From Rhabditoides inermis (taxonomy: Eukaryota > Nematoda > Chromadorea > Rhabditida > Rhabditidae): a DNA stretch of 64,000 bases. Location: the NCBI GenBank assembly GCA_963966185.1, contig CAWZYM010000184.1, positions 1-64,000 on the forward strand, given 5' to 3'. The position numbers and the translations under genes are program-made. Below, one piece after another: positions 12,273-26,894 of the stretch. A model generated the notes under the pieces. It saw only the letters and a program-made list of their open reading frames with translations. It had not been told where the DNA came from and did not search any database. The stretch's first letter is position 1. Every line of letters begins with the position of its first letter.

Positions 12273-15200
12273 ATGCAAAGAACTATCAACTACACTATTC
12301 ATTACTTCAGAAAAATCAAAATGCCGACATATGCCGGTCAGACTGCGGTTATCCAACGATGTTTGAAGTCGGTTGATAGTAGTGTTGTTTTAGACCATTT
12401 CGCCCGTTTCGAGGACGTGCTCTCGGGAACCGAATGTTTGCAAATAACAATCAACCCCACTATATTTGACTCTCAGAATGAACAAAATGCCGACATATGC
12501 CGGTCAGACTGCGGTTATGCAACGATGTTTGAAGTCGGTTGATAGTAGTGTTGTTTTAGACCATTTCGCCCGTTTCGAGGACGTGCCCTCGGGAAACGAA
12601 TGTTTGCAAATAACAATCAACCCCACTATATTTGACTCTCAGAATGAACAAAATGCCAACATATGCCGGTCAGACTGCGGTTATGCAACGATGTTTGAAG
12701 TCGGTTGATAGTAGTGTTGTTTTAGACCATTTCGCCCGTTTCGAGGACGTGCTCTCGGGAACCGAATGTTTGCAAATAACAATCAACCCCACTATATTTT
12801 ACTCTCAGAATGAACAAAATGCCGACATATGCCGGTCAGACTGCGGTTATCCAACGATGTTAGAAGTCGGTTGACAGTAGGGTTGTTTTAGGCCATTTCG
12901 CGCGTTCTGAGGACGTGCCCTAGAGAACCAACTGAATGCAAAGAACAATCAACCACACTATTCATTACTTCAGAAAAATCAAAATGCCGATATATGCCGG
13001 TCAGACTGCGGTTATGCAAGGATGTTTGAAGTCGGTTGATAGTAGTGTTGTTTTAGACCATTTCGCCCGTTTCGAGGACGTGCCCTCGGGAAACGAATGT
13101 TTGCAAATAACAATCAACCCCACTATATTTTACTCTCAGAATAAACAAAATGCCGACATATGCCGGTCAGACTGCGGTTATCCAACGATGTTAGAAGTCG
13201 GTTGACAGTAGGGTTGTTTTAGGCCATTTCGCGCGTTCTGAGGACGTGCCCTAGAGAACCAACTGAATGCAAAGAACTATCAACTACACTATTCATTACT
13301 TCAGAAAAATCAAAATGCCGACATATGCCGGTCAGACTGCGGTTATCCAACGATGTTTGAAGTCGGTTGATAGTAGTGTTGTTTTAGACCATTTCGCCCG
13401 TTTCGAGGACGTGCTCTCGGGAACCGAGTGTTTGCAAATAACAATCAACCCCACAATTTTTTCACTTTCAGAAAAATCAAAATGCCGACATATGCCGGTC
13501 AGACTGCGGTTATCCAACGATGTTAGAAGTCGGTTGACAGTAGGGTTGTTTTAGGCCATTTCGCGCGTTCTGAGGACGTGCCCTAGAGTACCAACTGAAT
13601 GCAAAGAACTATCAACTACACTATTCCTTACTTCAGAAAAATCAAAATGCCGACATATGCCGGTCAGACTGCGGTTATCCAACGATGTTTGAAGTCGGTT
13701 GACAGTAGTGTTGTTTTAGGCCATTTCGCGGGTTTTGAGGACGTGCCGTAGAGAACCAACTGAATTCAAAGAACAATCAACTACACTATTCATTACTTCA
13801 GAAAAATCAAAATGCCGATATATGCCGGTCAGACTGCGGTTATGCAACGATGTTTGAAGTCGGTTGATAGTAGTGTTGTTTTAGACCATTTCGCCCGTTT
13901 CGAGGACGTGCCCTCGGGAAACGAATGTTTGCAAATAACAATCAACCCCACTATATTTTACTCTCAAAATAAACAAAATGCCGACATATGCCGGTCAGAC
14001 TGCGGTTATCCAACGATGTTAGAAGTCGGTTGACAGTAGGGTTGTTTTAGGCCATTTCGCGCGTTCTGAGGACGTGCCCTAGAGAACCAACTGAATGCAA
14101 AGAACTATCAACTACACTATTCATTACTTCAGAAAAATCAAAATGCCGACATATGCCGGTCAGACTGCGGTTATCCAACGATGTTTGAAGTCGGTTGATA
14201 GTAGTGTTGTTTTAGACCATTTCGCCCGTTTCGAGGACGTGCTCTCGGGAACCGAATGTTTGCAAAAAACAATCAACCCCACATTTTTTTACTCTCAGAA
14301 TAATCAAAATGCCGACATATGCCGGTCAGACTGCGGTTATCCAACGATGTTTGAAGTCGGTTGACAGTAGGGTTGTTTTAGACCATGTCGCGCGTTTCGA
14401 GGACGTGCCATCGGGAACCAACTGAATGCAAAGAACTATCAACTACACTATTCAATACTTCAGAAAAATCAAACTGCCGACATATGCCGGTCAGACTGCG
14501 GTTATCCAACGATGTTTGAAGTCGGTTGATAGTAGTGTTGTTTTAGACCATTTCGCCCGTTTCGAGGACGTGCTCTCGGGAACCGAATGTTTGCAAATAA
14601 CAATCAACCCCACATTTTTCTACTCTCAGAATAATCAAAATGCCGACATATGCCGGTCAGACTGCGGTTATCCAACGATGTTTGAAGTCGGTTGACAGTA
14701 TGGTTGTTTTAGACCATGTCGCGCGTTTCGAGGACGTGCCATCGGGAACCGAATTTTGCAAATAACAATCAACCCCACATTATTTTACTCTCAGAAAGAA
14801 AAAAATGCCGACTTATGCCGGTCAGACTGCGGTTATCCAACGATGTTTGAAGTCGGTTGATAGTAGTGTTGTTTTAGACCATTTCGCCCGTTTCGAGGAC
14901 GTGCTCTCGGGAACCGAATGTTTGCAAATAACAATCAACCCCACATTTTTTCACTCTCAGAACAATCAAAATGCCGACATATGCCGGTCAGACTGCGGTT
15001 ATCCAACGATGTTTGAAGTCGGTGGACAGTAGGGTTGTTTTAGGCCATTTCGCGCGTTCTGAGGACGTGCCCTAGAGAACCACTGAATGCAAAGAACTAT
15101 CAACCACACTTTTCATCACTTTTAGAATAATCAAAATGCCGCTCTATGCCGGTCAGACTGCGGTTATCCAACGATGTTTGAAGTCGGTTGACAGTAGTGT

Positions 15201-15535
15201 TGTTTTAGACCATTTCGCCCGTTTTGAGGACGTGCCCTCGGGAACCGAATGTTTGCAAATAACAATCAACCCCACATTATTTTACTTACAGAATGAACAA
15301 AATGCCGACATATGCCGGTCAGACTGCGGTTATCCAACGATGTTTGAAGTCGGTTGACAGTAGGGTTGTTTTAGGCCATTTCGCGCGTTCTGAGGACGTG
15401 CCCTAGAGAACCAACTGAATGCAAAGAACTTTCAACTACACTAATCATTACTTCAGAAAAATCAAAATGCCGACATATGCCGGTCAGACTGCGGTTATCC
15501 AACGATGTTTGAAGTCGGTTGATAGTAGTGTTGTT
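12273..15535 (+). repeat. Block duplicated 7.6 kb downstream (copy 1)
   Basis: Landmarks at 12273, 12466, 12632, 12936, 13267, 13812, 14095, 14426, 14805 and 15136 all recur 7,619 bp downstream (19892 to 22755). The match includes the transition from left-type to right-type monomers near 13,812. The two copies part company after about 15,535, where this copy has a D monomer and the other a B monomer. Confidence 0.88.
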
Positions 15536-17453
15536 TTAGGCCATTTCGCGGGTTTTGAGGACGTGCCGTAGAGAACCAACAGGATCCAAAGAACAATCAA
15601 CCACACTATTCATTACTTCAGAAAAATCAAAATGCCGATATATGCCGGTCAGACTGCGGTTATGCAACGATGTTTGAAGTCGGTTGATAGTAGTGTTGTT
15701 TTAGACCATTTCGCCCGTTTCGAGGACGTGCCCTCGGGAAACGAATGTTTGCAAATAACAATCAACCCCACTATATTTTACTCTCAAAATAAACAAAATG
15801 CCGACATATGCCGGTCAGACTGCGGTTATCCAACGATGTTAGAAGTCGGTTGACAGTAGGGTTGTTTTAGGCCATTTCGCGCGTTCTGAGGACGTGCCCT
15901 AGAGAACCAACTGAATGCAAAGAACTATCAACTACACTATTCATTACTTCAGAAAAATCAAAATGCCGACATATGCCGGTCAGACTGCGGTTATCCAACG
16001 ATGTTTGAAGTCGGTTGATAGTAGTGTTGTTTTAGACCATTTCGCCCGTTTCGAGGACGTGCTCTCGGGAACCGAATGTTTGCAAAAAACAATCAACCCC
16101 ACATTTTTTTACTCTCAGAATAATCAAAATGCCGACATATGCCGGTCAGACTGCGGTTATCCAACGATGTTTGAAGTCGGTTGACAGTAGGGTTGTTTTA
16201 GACCATGTCGCGCGTTTCGAGGACGTGCCATCGGGAACCAACTGAATGCAAAGAACTATCAACTACACTATTCAATACTTCAGAAAAATCAAACTGCCGA
16301 CATATGCCGGTCAGACTGCGGTTATCCAACGATGTTTGAAGTCGGTTGATAGTAGTGTTGTTTTAGACCATTTCGCCCGTTTCGAGGACGTGCTCTCGGG
16401 AACCGAATGTTTGCAAATAACAATCAACCCCACATTTTTTTACTCTCAGAAAAAATCAAAATGCCGACATATGCCGGTCAGACTGCGGTTATCCAACGAT
16501 GTTTGAAGTCGGTTGACAGTATGGTTGTTTTAGACCATGTCGCGCGTTTCGAGGACGTGCCATCGGGAACCGAATTTTGCAAATAACAATCAACCCCACA
16601 TTATTTTACTCTCAGAAAGAAAAAAAATGCCGACTTATGCCGGTCAGACTGCGGTTATCCAACGATGTTTGAAGTCGGTTGATAGTAGTGTTGTTTTAGA
16701 CCATTTCGCCCGTTTCGAGGACGTGCTCTCGGGAACCGAATGTTTGCAAATAACAATCAACCCCACATTTTTTCACTCTCAGAACAATCAAAATGCCGAC
16801 ATATGCCGGTCAGACTGCGGTTATCCAACGATGTTTGAAGTCGGTGGACAGTAGGGTTGTTTTAGGCCATTTCGCGCGTTCTGAGGACGTGCCCTAGAGA
16901 ACCACTGAATGCAAAGAACTATCAACCACACTTTTCATCACTTTTAGAATAATCAAAATGCCGCTCTATGCCGGTCAGACTGCGGTTATCCAACGATGTT
17001 TGAAGTCGGTTGACAGTAGTGTTGTTTTAGACCATTTCGCCCGTTTTGAGGACGTGCCCTCGGGAACCGAATGTTTGCAAATAACAATTAACCCCACATT
17101 ATTTTACTTACAGAATGAACAAAATGCCGACATATGCCGGTCAGACTGCGGTTATCCAACGATGTTTGAAGTCGGTTGACAGTAGGGTTGTTTTAGGCCA
17201 TTTCGCGCGTTCTGAGGACGTGCCCTAGAGAACCAACTGAATGCAAAGAACTTTCAACTACACTAATCATTACTTCAGAAAAATCAAAATGCCGACATAT
17301 GCCGGTCAGACTGCGGTTATCCAACGATGTTTGAAGTCGGTTGATAGTAGTGTTGTTTTAGGCCATTTCGCGGGTTTTGAGGACGTGCCGTAGAGAACCA
17401 ACAGGATCCAAAGAACAATCAACCACACTATTCATTACTTCAGAAAAATCAAA
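13812..17453 (+). repeat. Two 1,820/1,822-bp right-type units (11 monomers each)
   Basis: Landmarks at 13812, 14095, 14426, 14805 and 15136 recur at 15632, 15915, 16246, 16627 and 16958. The offset grows from 1,820 to 1,822 bp through small homopolymer changes, such as GAAAGAAAAAAATG against GAAAGAAAAAATG. The order is B, A, B', C, B', E, B, A, D. A D monomer with GGATCC ends each unit. Both copies share the rare GTCGGTGGACAG variant at about 15,019 and 16,842. Confidence 0.88.
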
Positions 17454-19891
17454 ATGCCGATATATGCCGGTCAGACTGCGGTTATGCAACGATGTTTGAA
17501 GTCGGTTGATAGTAGTGTTGTTTTAGACCATTTCGCCCGTTTCGAGGACGTGCCCTCGGGAAACGAATGTTTGCAAATAACAATCAACCCCACTTTTTTT
17601 TACTCTCAGAATAATCAAAATGCCGACATATGCCGGTCAGACTGCGGTTATCCAACGATGTTTGAAGTCGGTTGATAGTAGTGTTGTTTTAGACCATTTC
17701 GCCCGTTTCGAGGACGTGCCCTCGGGAAACGAATGTTTGCAAATAACAATCAACCCCACATTTTTTTTACTCTCAGAATAATCAAAATGCCGACATATGC
17801 CGGTCAGACTGCGGTTATCCAACGATGTTTGAAGTCGGTTGATAGTAGTGTTGTTTTAGACCATTTCGCCCGTTTCGAGGACGTGCCCTCGGGAAACGAA
17901 TGTTTGCAAATAACAATCAACCCCACATTTTTTTTACTCTCAGAATAATCAAAATGCCGACTTATGCCGGTCAGACTGCGGTTATCCAACGATGTTTGAA
18001 GTCGGTTGATAGTAGTGTTGTTTTAGGCCATTTCGCGGGTTTTGAGGACGTGCCGTAGAGAACCAACAGGATCCAAAGAACAATCAACCACACTATTCAT
18101 TACTTCAGAAAAATCAAACTGCCGACATATGCCGGTCAGACTGCGGTTATCCAACGATGTTTGAAGTCGGTTGATAGTAGTGTTGTTTTAGACCATTTCG
18201 CCCGTTTCGAGGACGTGCTCTCGGGAACCGAATGTTTGCAAATAACAATCAACCCCACATTTTTTTACTCTCAGAAAAAATCAAAATGCCGACATATGCC
18301 GGTCAGACTGCGGTTATCCAACGATGTTTGAAGTCGGTTGACAGTATGGTTGTTTTAGACCATGTCGCGCGTTCTGAGGACGTGCCCTAGAGAACCACTG
18401 AATGCAAAGAACTATCAACCACACTTTTCATCACTTTTAGAATAATCAAAATGCCGCTCTATGCCGGTCAGACTGCGGTTATCCAACGATGTTTGAAGTC
18501 GGTTGACAGTAGTGTTGTTTTAGACCATTTCGCCCGTTTTGAGGACGTGCCCTCGGGAACCGAATGTTTGCAAATAACAATTAACCCCACATTATTTTAC
18601 TTACAGAATGAACAAAATGCCGACATATGCCGGTCAGACTGCGGTTATCCAACGATGTTTGAAGTCGGTTGACAGTAGGGTTGTTTTAGGCCATTTCGCG
18701 CGTTCTGAGGACGTGCCCTAGAGAACCAACTGAATGCAAAGAACTTTCAACTACACTAATCATTACTTCAGAAAAATCAAAATGCCGACATATGCCGGTC
18801 AGACTGCGGTTATCCAACGATGTTTGAAGTCGGTTGATAGTAGTGTTGTTTTAGGCCATTTCGCGGGTTTTGAGGACGTGCCGTAGAGAACCAACAGGAT
18901 CCAAAGAACAATCAACCACACTATTCATTACTTCAGAAAAATCAAAATGCCGATATATGCCGGTCAGACTGCGGTTATGCAACGATGTTTGAAGTCGGTT
19001 GATAGTAGTGTTGTTTTAGACCATTTCGCCCGTTTCGAGGACGTGCCCTCGGGAAACGAATGTTTGCAAATAACAATCAACCCCACTTTTTTACTCTCAG
19101 AATAATCAAAATGCCGACATATGCCGGTCAGACTGCGGTTATCCAACGATGTTTGAAGTCGGTTGATAGTAGTGTTGTTTTAGACCATTTCGCCCGTTTC
19201 GAGGACGTGCCCTCGGGAAACGAATGTTTGCAAATAACAATCAACCCCACATTTTTTTACTCTCAGAATAATCAAAATGCCGACATATGCCGGTCAGACT
19301 GCGGTTATCCAACGATGTTTGAAGTCGGTTGATAGTAGTGTTGTTTTAGACCATTTCGCCCGTTTCGAGGACGTGCCCTCGGGAAACGAATGTTTGCAAA
19401 TAACAATCAACCCCACATTTTTTTTACTCTCAGAATAATCAAAATGCCGACTTATGCCGGTCAGACTGCGGTTATCCAACGATGTTTGAAGTCGGTTGAT
19501 AGTAGTGTTGTTTTAGACCATTTCGCCCGTTTCGAGGACGTGCTCTCGGGAACCGAATGTTTGCAAATAACAATCAACCCCACATTTTTTCACTCTCAGA
19601 ACAATCAAAATGCCGACATATGCCGGTCAGACTGCGGTTATCCAACGATGTTTGAAGTCGGTTGACAGTAGGGTTGTTTTAGGCCATTTCGCGCGTTCTG
19701 AGGACGTGCCCTAGAGAACCACTGAATGCAAAGAACTATCAACCACACTTTTCATCACTTTTAGAATAATCAAAATGCCGCTCTATGCCGGTCAGACTGC
19801 GGTTATGCAACGATGTTTGAAGTAGGTTGACAGTAGGGTTGTTTTAGGCCATTTCGCGCGTTCTGAGGACGTGCCCTAGAGAACCAACTGA
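17454..19891 (+). repeat. Rearranged right-type segment
   Basis: Starts like another 1.82-kb unit, then carries three successive B monomers with long T runs (17,594; 17,758; 17,927). A D monomer, a B' monomer and a C/E hybrid near 18,360-18,400 follow. A second partial repetition occupies 18,451-19,740. Order and composition do not match one neighbouring unit throughout, so this looks like a recombination scar between units. Confidence 0.7.
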
Positions 19892-22800
19892 ATGCAAAGA
19901 ACTATCAACTACACTATTCATTACTTCAGAAAAATCAAAATGCCGACATATGCCGGTCAGACTGCGGTTATCCAACGATGTTTGAAGTCGGTTGATAGTA
20001 GTGTTGTTTTAGACCATTTCGCCCGTTTCGAGGACGTGCTCTCGGGAACCGAATGTTTGCAAATAACAATCAACCCCACTATATTTGACTCTCAGAATGA
20101 ACAAAATGCCGACATATGCCGGTCAGACTGCGGTTATGCAACGATGTTTGAAGTCGGTTGATAGTAGTGTTGTTTTAGACCATTTCGCCCGTTTCGAGGA
20201 CGTGCCCTCGGGAAACGAATGTTTGCAAATAACAATCAACCCCACTATATTTGACTCTCAGAATGAACAAAATGCCAACAAATGCCGGTCAGACTGCGGT
20301 TATGCAACGATGTTTGAAGTCGGTTGATAGTAGTGTTGTTTTAGACCATTTCGCCCGTTTCGAGGACGTGCTCTCGGGAACCGAATGTTTGCAAATAACA
20401 ATCAACCCCACTATATTTTACTCTCAGAATGAACAAAATGCCGACATATGCCGGTCAGACTGCGGTTATCCAACGATGTTAGAAGTCGGTTGACAGTAGG
20501 GTTGTTTTAGGCCATTTCGCGCGTTCTGAGGACGTGCCCTAGAGAACCAACTGAATGCAAAGAACAATCAACCACACTATTCATTACTTCAGAAAAATCA
20601 AAATGCCGATATATGCCGGTCAGACTGCGGTTATGCAAGGATGTTTGAAGTCGGTTGATAGTAGTGTTGTTTTAGACCATTTCGCCCGTTTCGAGGACGT
20701 GCCCTCGGGAAACGAATGTTTGCAAATAACAATCAACCCCACTATATTTTACTCTCAGAATAAACAAAATGCCGACATATGCCGGTCAGACTGCGGTTAT
20801 CCAACGATGTTAGAAGTCGGTTGACAGTAGGGTTGTTTTAGGCCATTTCGCGCGTTCTGAGGACGTGCCCTAGAGAACCAACTGAATGCAAAGAACTATC
20901 AACTACACTATTCATTACTTCAGAAAAATCAAAATGCCGACATATGCCGGTCAGACTGCGGTTATCCAACGATGTTTGAAGTCGGTTGATAGTAGTGTTG
21001 TTTTAGACCATTTCGCCCGTTTCGAGGACGTGCTCTCGGGAACCGAGTGTTTGCAAATAACAATCAACCCCACAATTTTTTCACTCTCAGAATAATCAAA
21101 ATGCCGACATATGCCGGTCAGACTGCGGTTATCCAACGATGTTAGAAGTCGGTTGACAGTAGGGTTGTTTTAGGCCATTTCGCGCGTTCTGAGGACGTGC
21201 CCTAGAGTACCAACTGAATGCAAAGAACTATCAACTACACTATTCATTACTTCAGAAAAATCAAAATGCCGACATATGCCGGTCAGACTGCGGTTATCCA
21301 ACGATGTTTGAAGTCGGTTGACAGTAGTGTTGTTTTAGGCCATTTCGCGGGTTTTGAGGACGTGCCGTAGAGAACCAACTGAATTCAAAGAACAATCAAC
21401 TACACTATTCATTACTTCAGAAAAATCAAAATGCCGATATATGCCGGTCAGACTGCGGTTATGCAACGATGTTTGAAGTCGGTTGATAGTAGTGTTGTTT
21501 TAGACCATTTCGCCCGTTTCGAGGACGTGCCCTCGGGAAACGAATGTTTGCAAATAACAATCAACCCCACTATATTTTACTCTCAAAATAAACAAAATGC
21601 CGACATATGCCGGTCAGACTGCGGTTATCCAACGATGTTAGAAGTCGGTTGGCAGTAGGGTTGTTTTAGGCCATTTCGCGCGTTCTGAGGACGTGCCCTA
21701 GAGAACCAACTGAATGCAAAGAACTATCAACTACACTATTCATTACTTCAGAAAAATCAAAATGCCGACATATGCCGGTCAGACTGCGGTTATCCAACGA
21801 TGTTTGAAGTCGGTTGATAGTAGTGTTGTTTTAGACCATTTCGCCCGTTTCGAGGACGTGCTCTCGGGAACCGAATGTTTGCAAAAAACAATCAACCCCA
21901 CATTTTTTTACTCTCAGAATAATCAAAATGCCGACATATGCCGGTCAGACTGCGGTTATCCAACGATGTTTGAAGTCGGTTGACAGTAGGGTTGTTTTAG
22001 ACCATGTCGCGCGTTTCGAGGACGTGCCATCGGGAACCAACTGAATGCAAAGAACTATCAACTACACTATTCAATACTTCAGAAAAATCAAACTGCCGAC
22101 ATATGCCGGTCAGACTGCGGTTATCCAACGATGTTTGAAGTCGGTTGATAGTAGTGTTGTTTTAGACCATTTCGCCCGTTTCGAGGACGTGCTCTCGGGA
22201 ACCGAATGTTTGCAAATAACAATCAACCCCACATTTTTTTACTCTCAGAATAATCAAAATGCCGACATATGCCGGTCAGACTGCGGTTATCCAACGATGT
22301 TTGAAGTCGGTTGACAGTATGGTTGTTTTAGACCATGTCGCGCGTTTCGAGGACGTGCCATCGGGAACCGAATTTTGCAAATAACAATCAACCCCACATT
22401 ATTTTACTCTCAGAAAGAAAAAAATGCCGACTTATGCCGGTCAGACTGCGGTTATTCAACGATGTTTGAAGTCGGTTGATAGTAGTGTTGTTTTAGACCA
22501 TTTCGCCCGTTTCGAGGACGTGCTCTCGGGAACCGAATGTTTGCAAATAACAATCAACCCCACATTTTTTCACTCTCAGAACAATCAAAATGCCGACATA
22601 TGCCGGTCAGACTGCGGTTATCCAACGATGTTTGAAGTCGGTTGACAGTAGGGTTGTTTTAGGCCATTTCGCGCGTTCTGAGGACGTGCCCTAGAGAACC
22701 ACTGAATGCAAAGAACTATCAACCACACTTTTCATCACTTTTAGAATAATCAAAATGCCGCTCTATGCCGGACAGACTGCGGTTATCCAACGATGTTTGA

Positions 22801-23154
22801 AGTCGGTTGACAGTAGTGTTGTTTTAGACCATTTCGCCCGTTTTGAGGACGTGCCCTCGGGAACCGAATGTTTGCAAATAACAATCAACCCCACATTATT
22901 TTACTTACAGAATGAACAAAATGCCGACATATGCCGGTCAGACTGCGGTTATCCAACGATGTTTGAAGTCGGTTGACAGTAGGGTTGTTTTAGGCCATTT
23001 CGCGCGTTCTGAGGACGTGCCCTAGAGAACCAACTGAATGCAAAGAACTTTCAACTACACTAATCATTACTTCAGAAAAATCAAAATGCCGACATATGCC
23101 GGTCAGACTGCGGTTATCCAACGATGTTTGAAGTCGGTTGATAGTAGTGTTGTT
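19892..23154 (+). repeat. Second copy of the 12.3-15.5 kb block
   Basis: Collinear with 12,273-15,535 at a constant offset of 7,619 bp (46 monomers). Its first 1.5 kb (19,892-21,430) is left-type sequence lying inside right-type repeats. It shares the rare variants AATGCCAACA (12,652; 20,271) and TAGAGTACC (13,587; 21,205). A private change, GTCGGTTGGCAG, occurs at 21,646 and is inherited by the third copy at 29,759. Confidence 0.88.
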
Positions 23155-23416
23155 TTAGACCATTTCGCCCGTTTCGAGGACGTGCTCTCGGGAACCGAAT
23201 GTTTGCAAAAAACAATCAACCCCACATTTTTTTACTCTCAGAATAATCAAAATGCCGACATATGCCGGTCAGACTGCGGTTATCCAACGATGTTTGAAGT
23301 CGGTTGATAGTAGTGTTGTTTTAGGCCATTTCGCGGGTTTTGAGGACGTGCCGTAGAGAACCAACAGGATCCAAAGAACAATCAACCACACTATTCATTA
23401 CTTCAGAAAAATCAAA

Positions 23417-26400
23417 ATGCCGATATATGCCGGTCAGACTGCGGTTATGCAACGATGTTTGAAGTCGGTTGATAGTAGTGTTGTTTTAGACCATTTCGCC
23501 CGTTTCGAGGACGTGCCCTCGGGAAACGAATGTTTGCAAATAACAATCAACCCCACTATATTTTACTCTCAAAATAAACAAAATGCCGACATATGCCGGT
23601 CAGACTGCGGTTATCCAACGATGTTAGAAGTCGGTTGACAGTAGGGTTGTTTTAGGCCATTTCGCGCGTTCTGAGGACGTGCCCTAGAGAACCAACTGAA
23701 TGCAAAGAACTTTCAACTACACTATTCATTACTTCAGAAAAATCAAAATGCCGACATATGCCGGTCAGACTGCGGTTATCCAACGATGTTTGAAGTCGGT
23801 TGATAGTAGTGTTGTTTTAGACCATTTCGCCCGTTTCGAGGACGTGCTCTCGGGAACCGAATGTTTGCAAAAAAACAATCAACCCCACATTTTTTTACTC
23901 TCAGAATAATCAAAATGCCGACATATGCCGGTCAGACTGCGGTTATCCAACGATGTTTGAAGTCGGTTGACAGTAGGGTTGTTTTAGACCATGTCGCGCG
24001 TTTCGAGGACGTACCATCGGGAACCAACTGAATGCAAAGAACTATCAACTACACTATTCAATACTTCAGAAAAATCAAACTGCCGACATATGCCGGTCAG
24101 ACTGCGGTTATCCAACGATGTTTGAAGTCGGTTGACAGTAGTGTTGTTTTAGACCATTTCGCCCGTTTCGAGGACGTGCTCTCGGGAACCGAATGTTTGC
24201 AAATAACAATCAACCCCACATTTTTTTACTCTCAGAATAATCAAAATGCCGACATATGCCGGTCAGACTGCGGTTATCCAACGATGTTTGAAGTCGGTTG
24301 ATAGTAGTGTTGTTTTAGACCATTTCGCCCGTTTCGAGGACGTGCTCTCGGGAACCGAATGTTTGCAAATAACAATCAACCCCACATTTTTTCACTCTCA
24401 GAACAATCAAAATGCCGACATATGCCGGTCAGACTGCGGTTATCCAACGATGTTTGAAGTCGGTTGACAGTAGGGTTGTTTTAGGCCATTTCGCGCGTTC
24501 TGAGGACGTGCCCTAGAGAACCACTGAATGCAAAGAACTATCAACCACACTTTTCATCACTTTTAGAATAATCAAAATGCCGCTCTATGCCGGTCAGACT
24601 GCGGTTATCCAACGATGTTTGAAGTCGGTTGACAGTAGTGTTGTTTTAGACCATTTCGCCCGTTTTGAGGACGTGCCCTCGGGAACCGAATGTTTGCAAA
24701 TAACAATCAACCCCACATTATTTTACTTACAGAATGAACAAAATGCCGACATATGCCGGTCAGACTGCGGTTATCCAACGATGTTTGAAGTCGGTTGACA
24801 GTAGGGTTGTTTTAGGCCATTTCGCGCGTTCTGAGGACGTGCCCTAGAGAACCAACTGAATGCAAAGAACTTTCAACTACACTAATCATTACTTCAGAAA
24901 AATCAAAATGCCGACATATGCCGGTCAGACTGCGGTTATCCAACGATGTTTGAAGTCGGTTGATAGTAGTGTTGTTTTAGACCATTTCGCCCGTTTCGAG
25001 GACGTGCTCTCGGGAACCGAATGTTTGCAAAAAACAATCAACCCCACATTTTTTTACTCTCAGAATAATCAAAATGCCGACATATGCCGGTCAGACTGCG
25101 GTTATCCAACGATGTTTGAAGTCGGTTGATAGTAGTGTTGTTTTAGGCCATTTCGCGGGTTTTGAGGACGTGCCGTAGAGAACCAACAGGATCCAAAGAA
25201 CAATCAACCACACTATTCATTACTTCAGAAAAATCAAAATGCCGATATATGCCGGTCAGACTGCGGTTATGCAACGATGTTTGAAGTCGGTTGATAGTAG
25301 TGTTGTTTTAGACCATTTCGCCCGTTTCGAGGACGTGCCCTCGGGAAACGAATGTTTGCAAATAACAATCAACCCCACTATATTTTACTCTCAAAATAAA
25401 CAAAATGCCGACATATGCCGGTCAGACTGCGGTTATCCAACGATGTTAGAAGTCGGTTGACAGTAGGGTTGTTTTAGGCCATTTCGCGCGTTCTGAGGAC
25501 GTGCCCTAGAGAACCAACTGAATGCAAAGAACTTTCAACTACACTATTCATTACTTCAGAAAAATCAAAATGCCGACATATGCCGGTCAGACTGCGGTTA
25601 TCCAACGATGTTTGAAGTCGGTTGATAGTAGTGTTGTTTTAGACCATTTCGCCCGTTTCGAGGACGTGCTCTCGGGAACCGAATGTTTGCAAAAAAACAA
25701 TCAACCCCACATTTTTTTACTCTCAGAATAATCAAAATGCCGACATATGCCGGTCAGACTGCGGTTATCCAACGATGTTTGAAGTCGGTTGACAGTAGGG
25801 TTGTTTTAGACCATGTCGCGCGTTTCGAGGACGTACCATCGGGAACCAACTGAATGCAAAGAACTATCAACTACACTATTCAATACTTCAGAAAAATCAA
25901 ACTGCCGACATATGCCGGTCAGACTGCGGTTATCCAACGATGTTTGAAGTCGGTTGACAGTAGTGTTGTTTTAGACCATTTCGCCCGTTTCGAGGACGTG
26001 CTCTCGGGAACCGAATGTTTGCAAATAACAATCAACCCCACATTTTTTTACTCTCAGAATAATCAAAATGCCGACATATGCCGGTCAGACTGCGGTTATC
26101 CAACGATGTTTGAAGTCGGTTGATAGTAGTGTTGTTTTAGACCATTTCGCCCGTTTCGAGGACGTGCTCTCGGGAACCGAATGTTTGCAAATAACAATCA
26201 ACCCCACATTTTTTCACTCTCAGAACAATCAAAATGCCGACATATGCCGGTCAGACTGCGGTTATCCAACGATGTTTGAAGTCGGTTGACAGTAGGGTTG
26301 TTTTAGGCCATTTCGCGCGTTCTGAGGACGTGCCCTAGAGAACCACTGAATGCAAAGAACTATCAACCACACTTTTCATCACTTTTAGAATAATCAAAAT

Positions 26401-26894
26401 GCCGCTCTATGCCGGTCAGACTGCGGTTATCCAACGATGTTTGAAGTCGGTTGACAGTAGTGTTGTTTTAGACCATTTCGCCCGTTTTGAGGACGTGCCC
26501 TCGGGAACCGAATGTTTGCAAATAACAATCAACCCCACATTATTTTACTTACAGAATGAACAAAATGCCGACATATGCCGGTCAGACTGCGGTTATCCAA
26601 CGATGTTTGAAGTCGGTTGACAGTAGGGTTGTTGTAGGCCATTTCGCGCGTTCTGAGGACGTGCCCTAGAGAACCAACTGAATGCAAAGAACTTTCAACT
26701 ACACTAATCATTACTTCAGAAAAATCAAAATGCCGACATATGCCGGTCAGACTGCGGTTATCCAACGATGTTTGAAGTCGGTTGATAGTAGTGTTGTTTT
26801 AGGCCATTTCGCGGGTTTTGAGGACGTGCCGTAGAGAACCAACAGGATCCAAAGAACAATCAACCACACTATTCATTACTTCAGAAAAATCAAA
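23417..26894 (+). repeat. Tandem 1,822-bp units of right-type monomers
   Basis: Landmarks at 23417, 23700, 24032, 24246, 24577 and 24860 recur at 25239, 25522, 25854, 26068, 26399 and about 26682. The offset is 1,822 bp. Both copies carry seven A residues after TTTGC (23,868 and 25,690) and GACGTACCATCGG instead of GACGTGCCATCGG. The second copy gains the private GTTGTTGTAGG change at about 26,629. Confidence 0.87.
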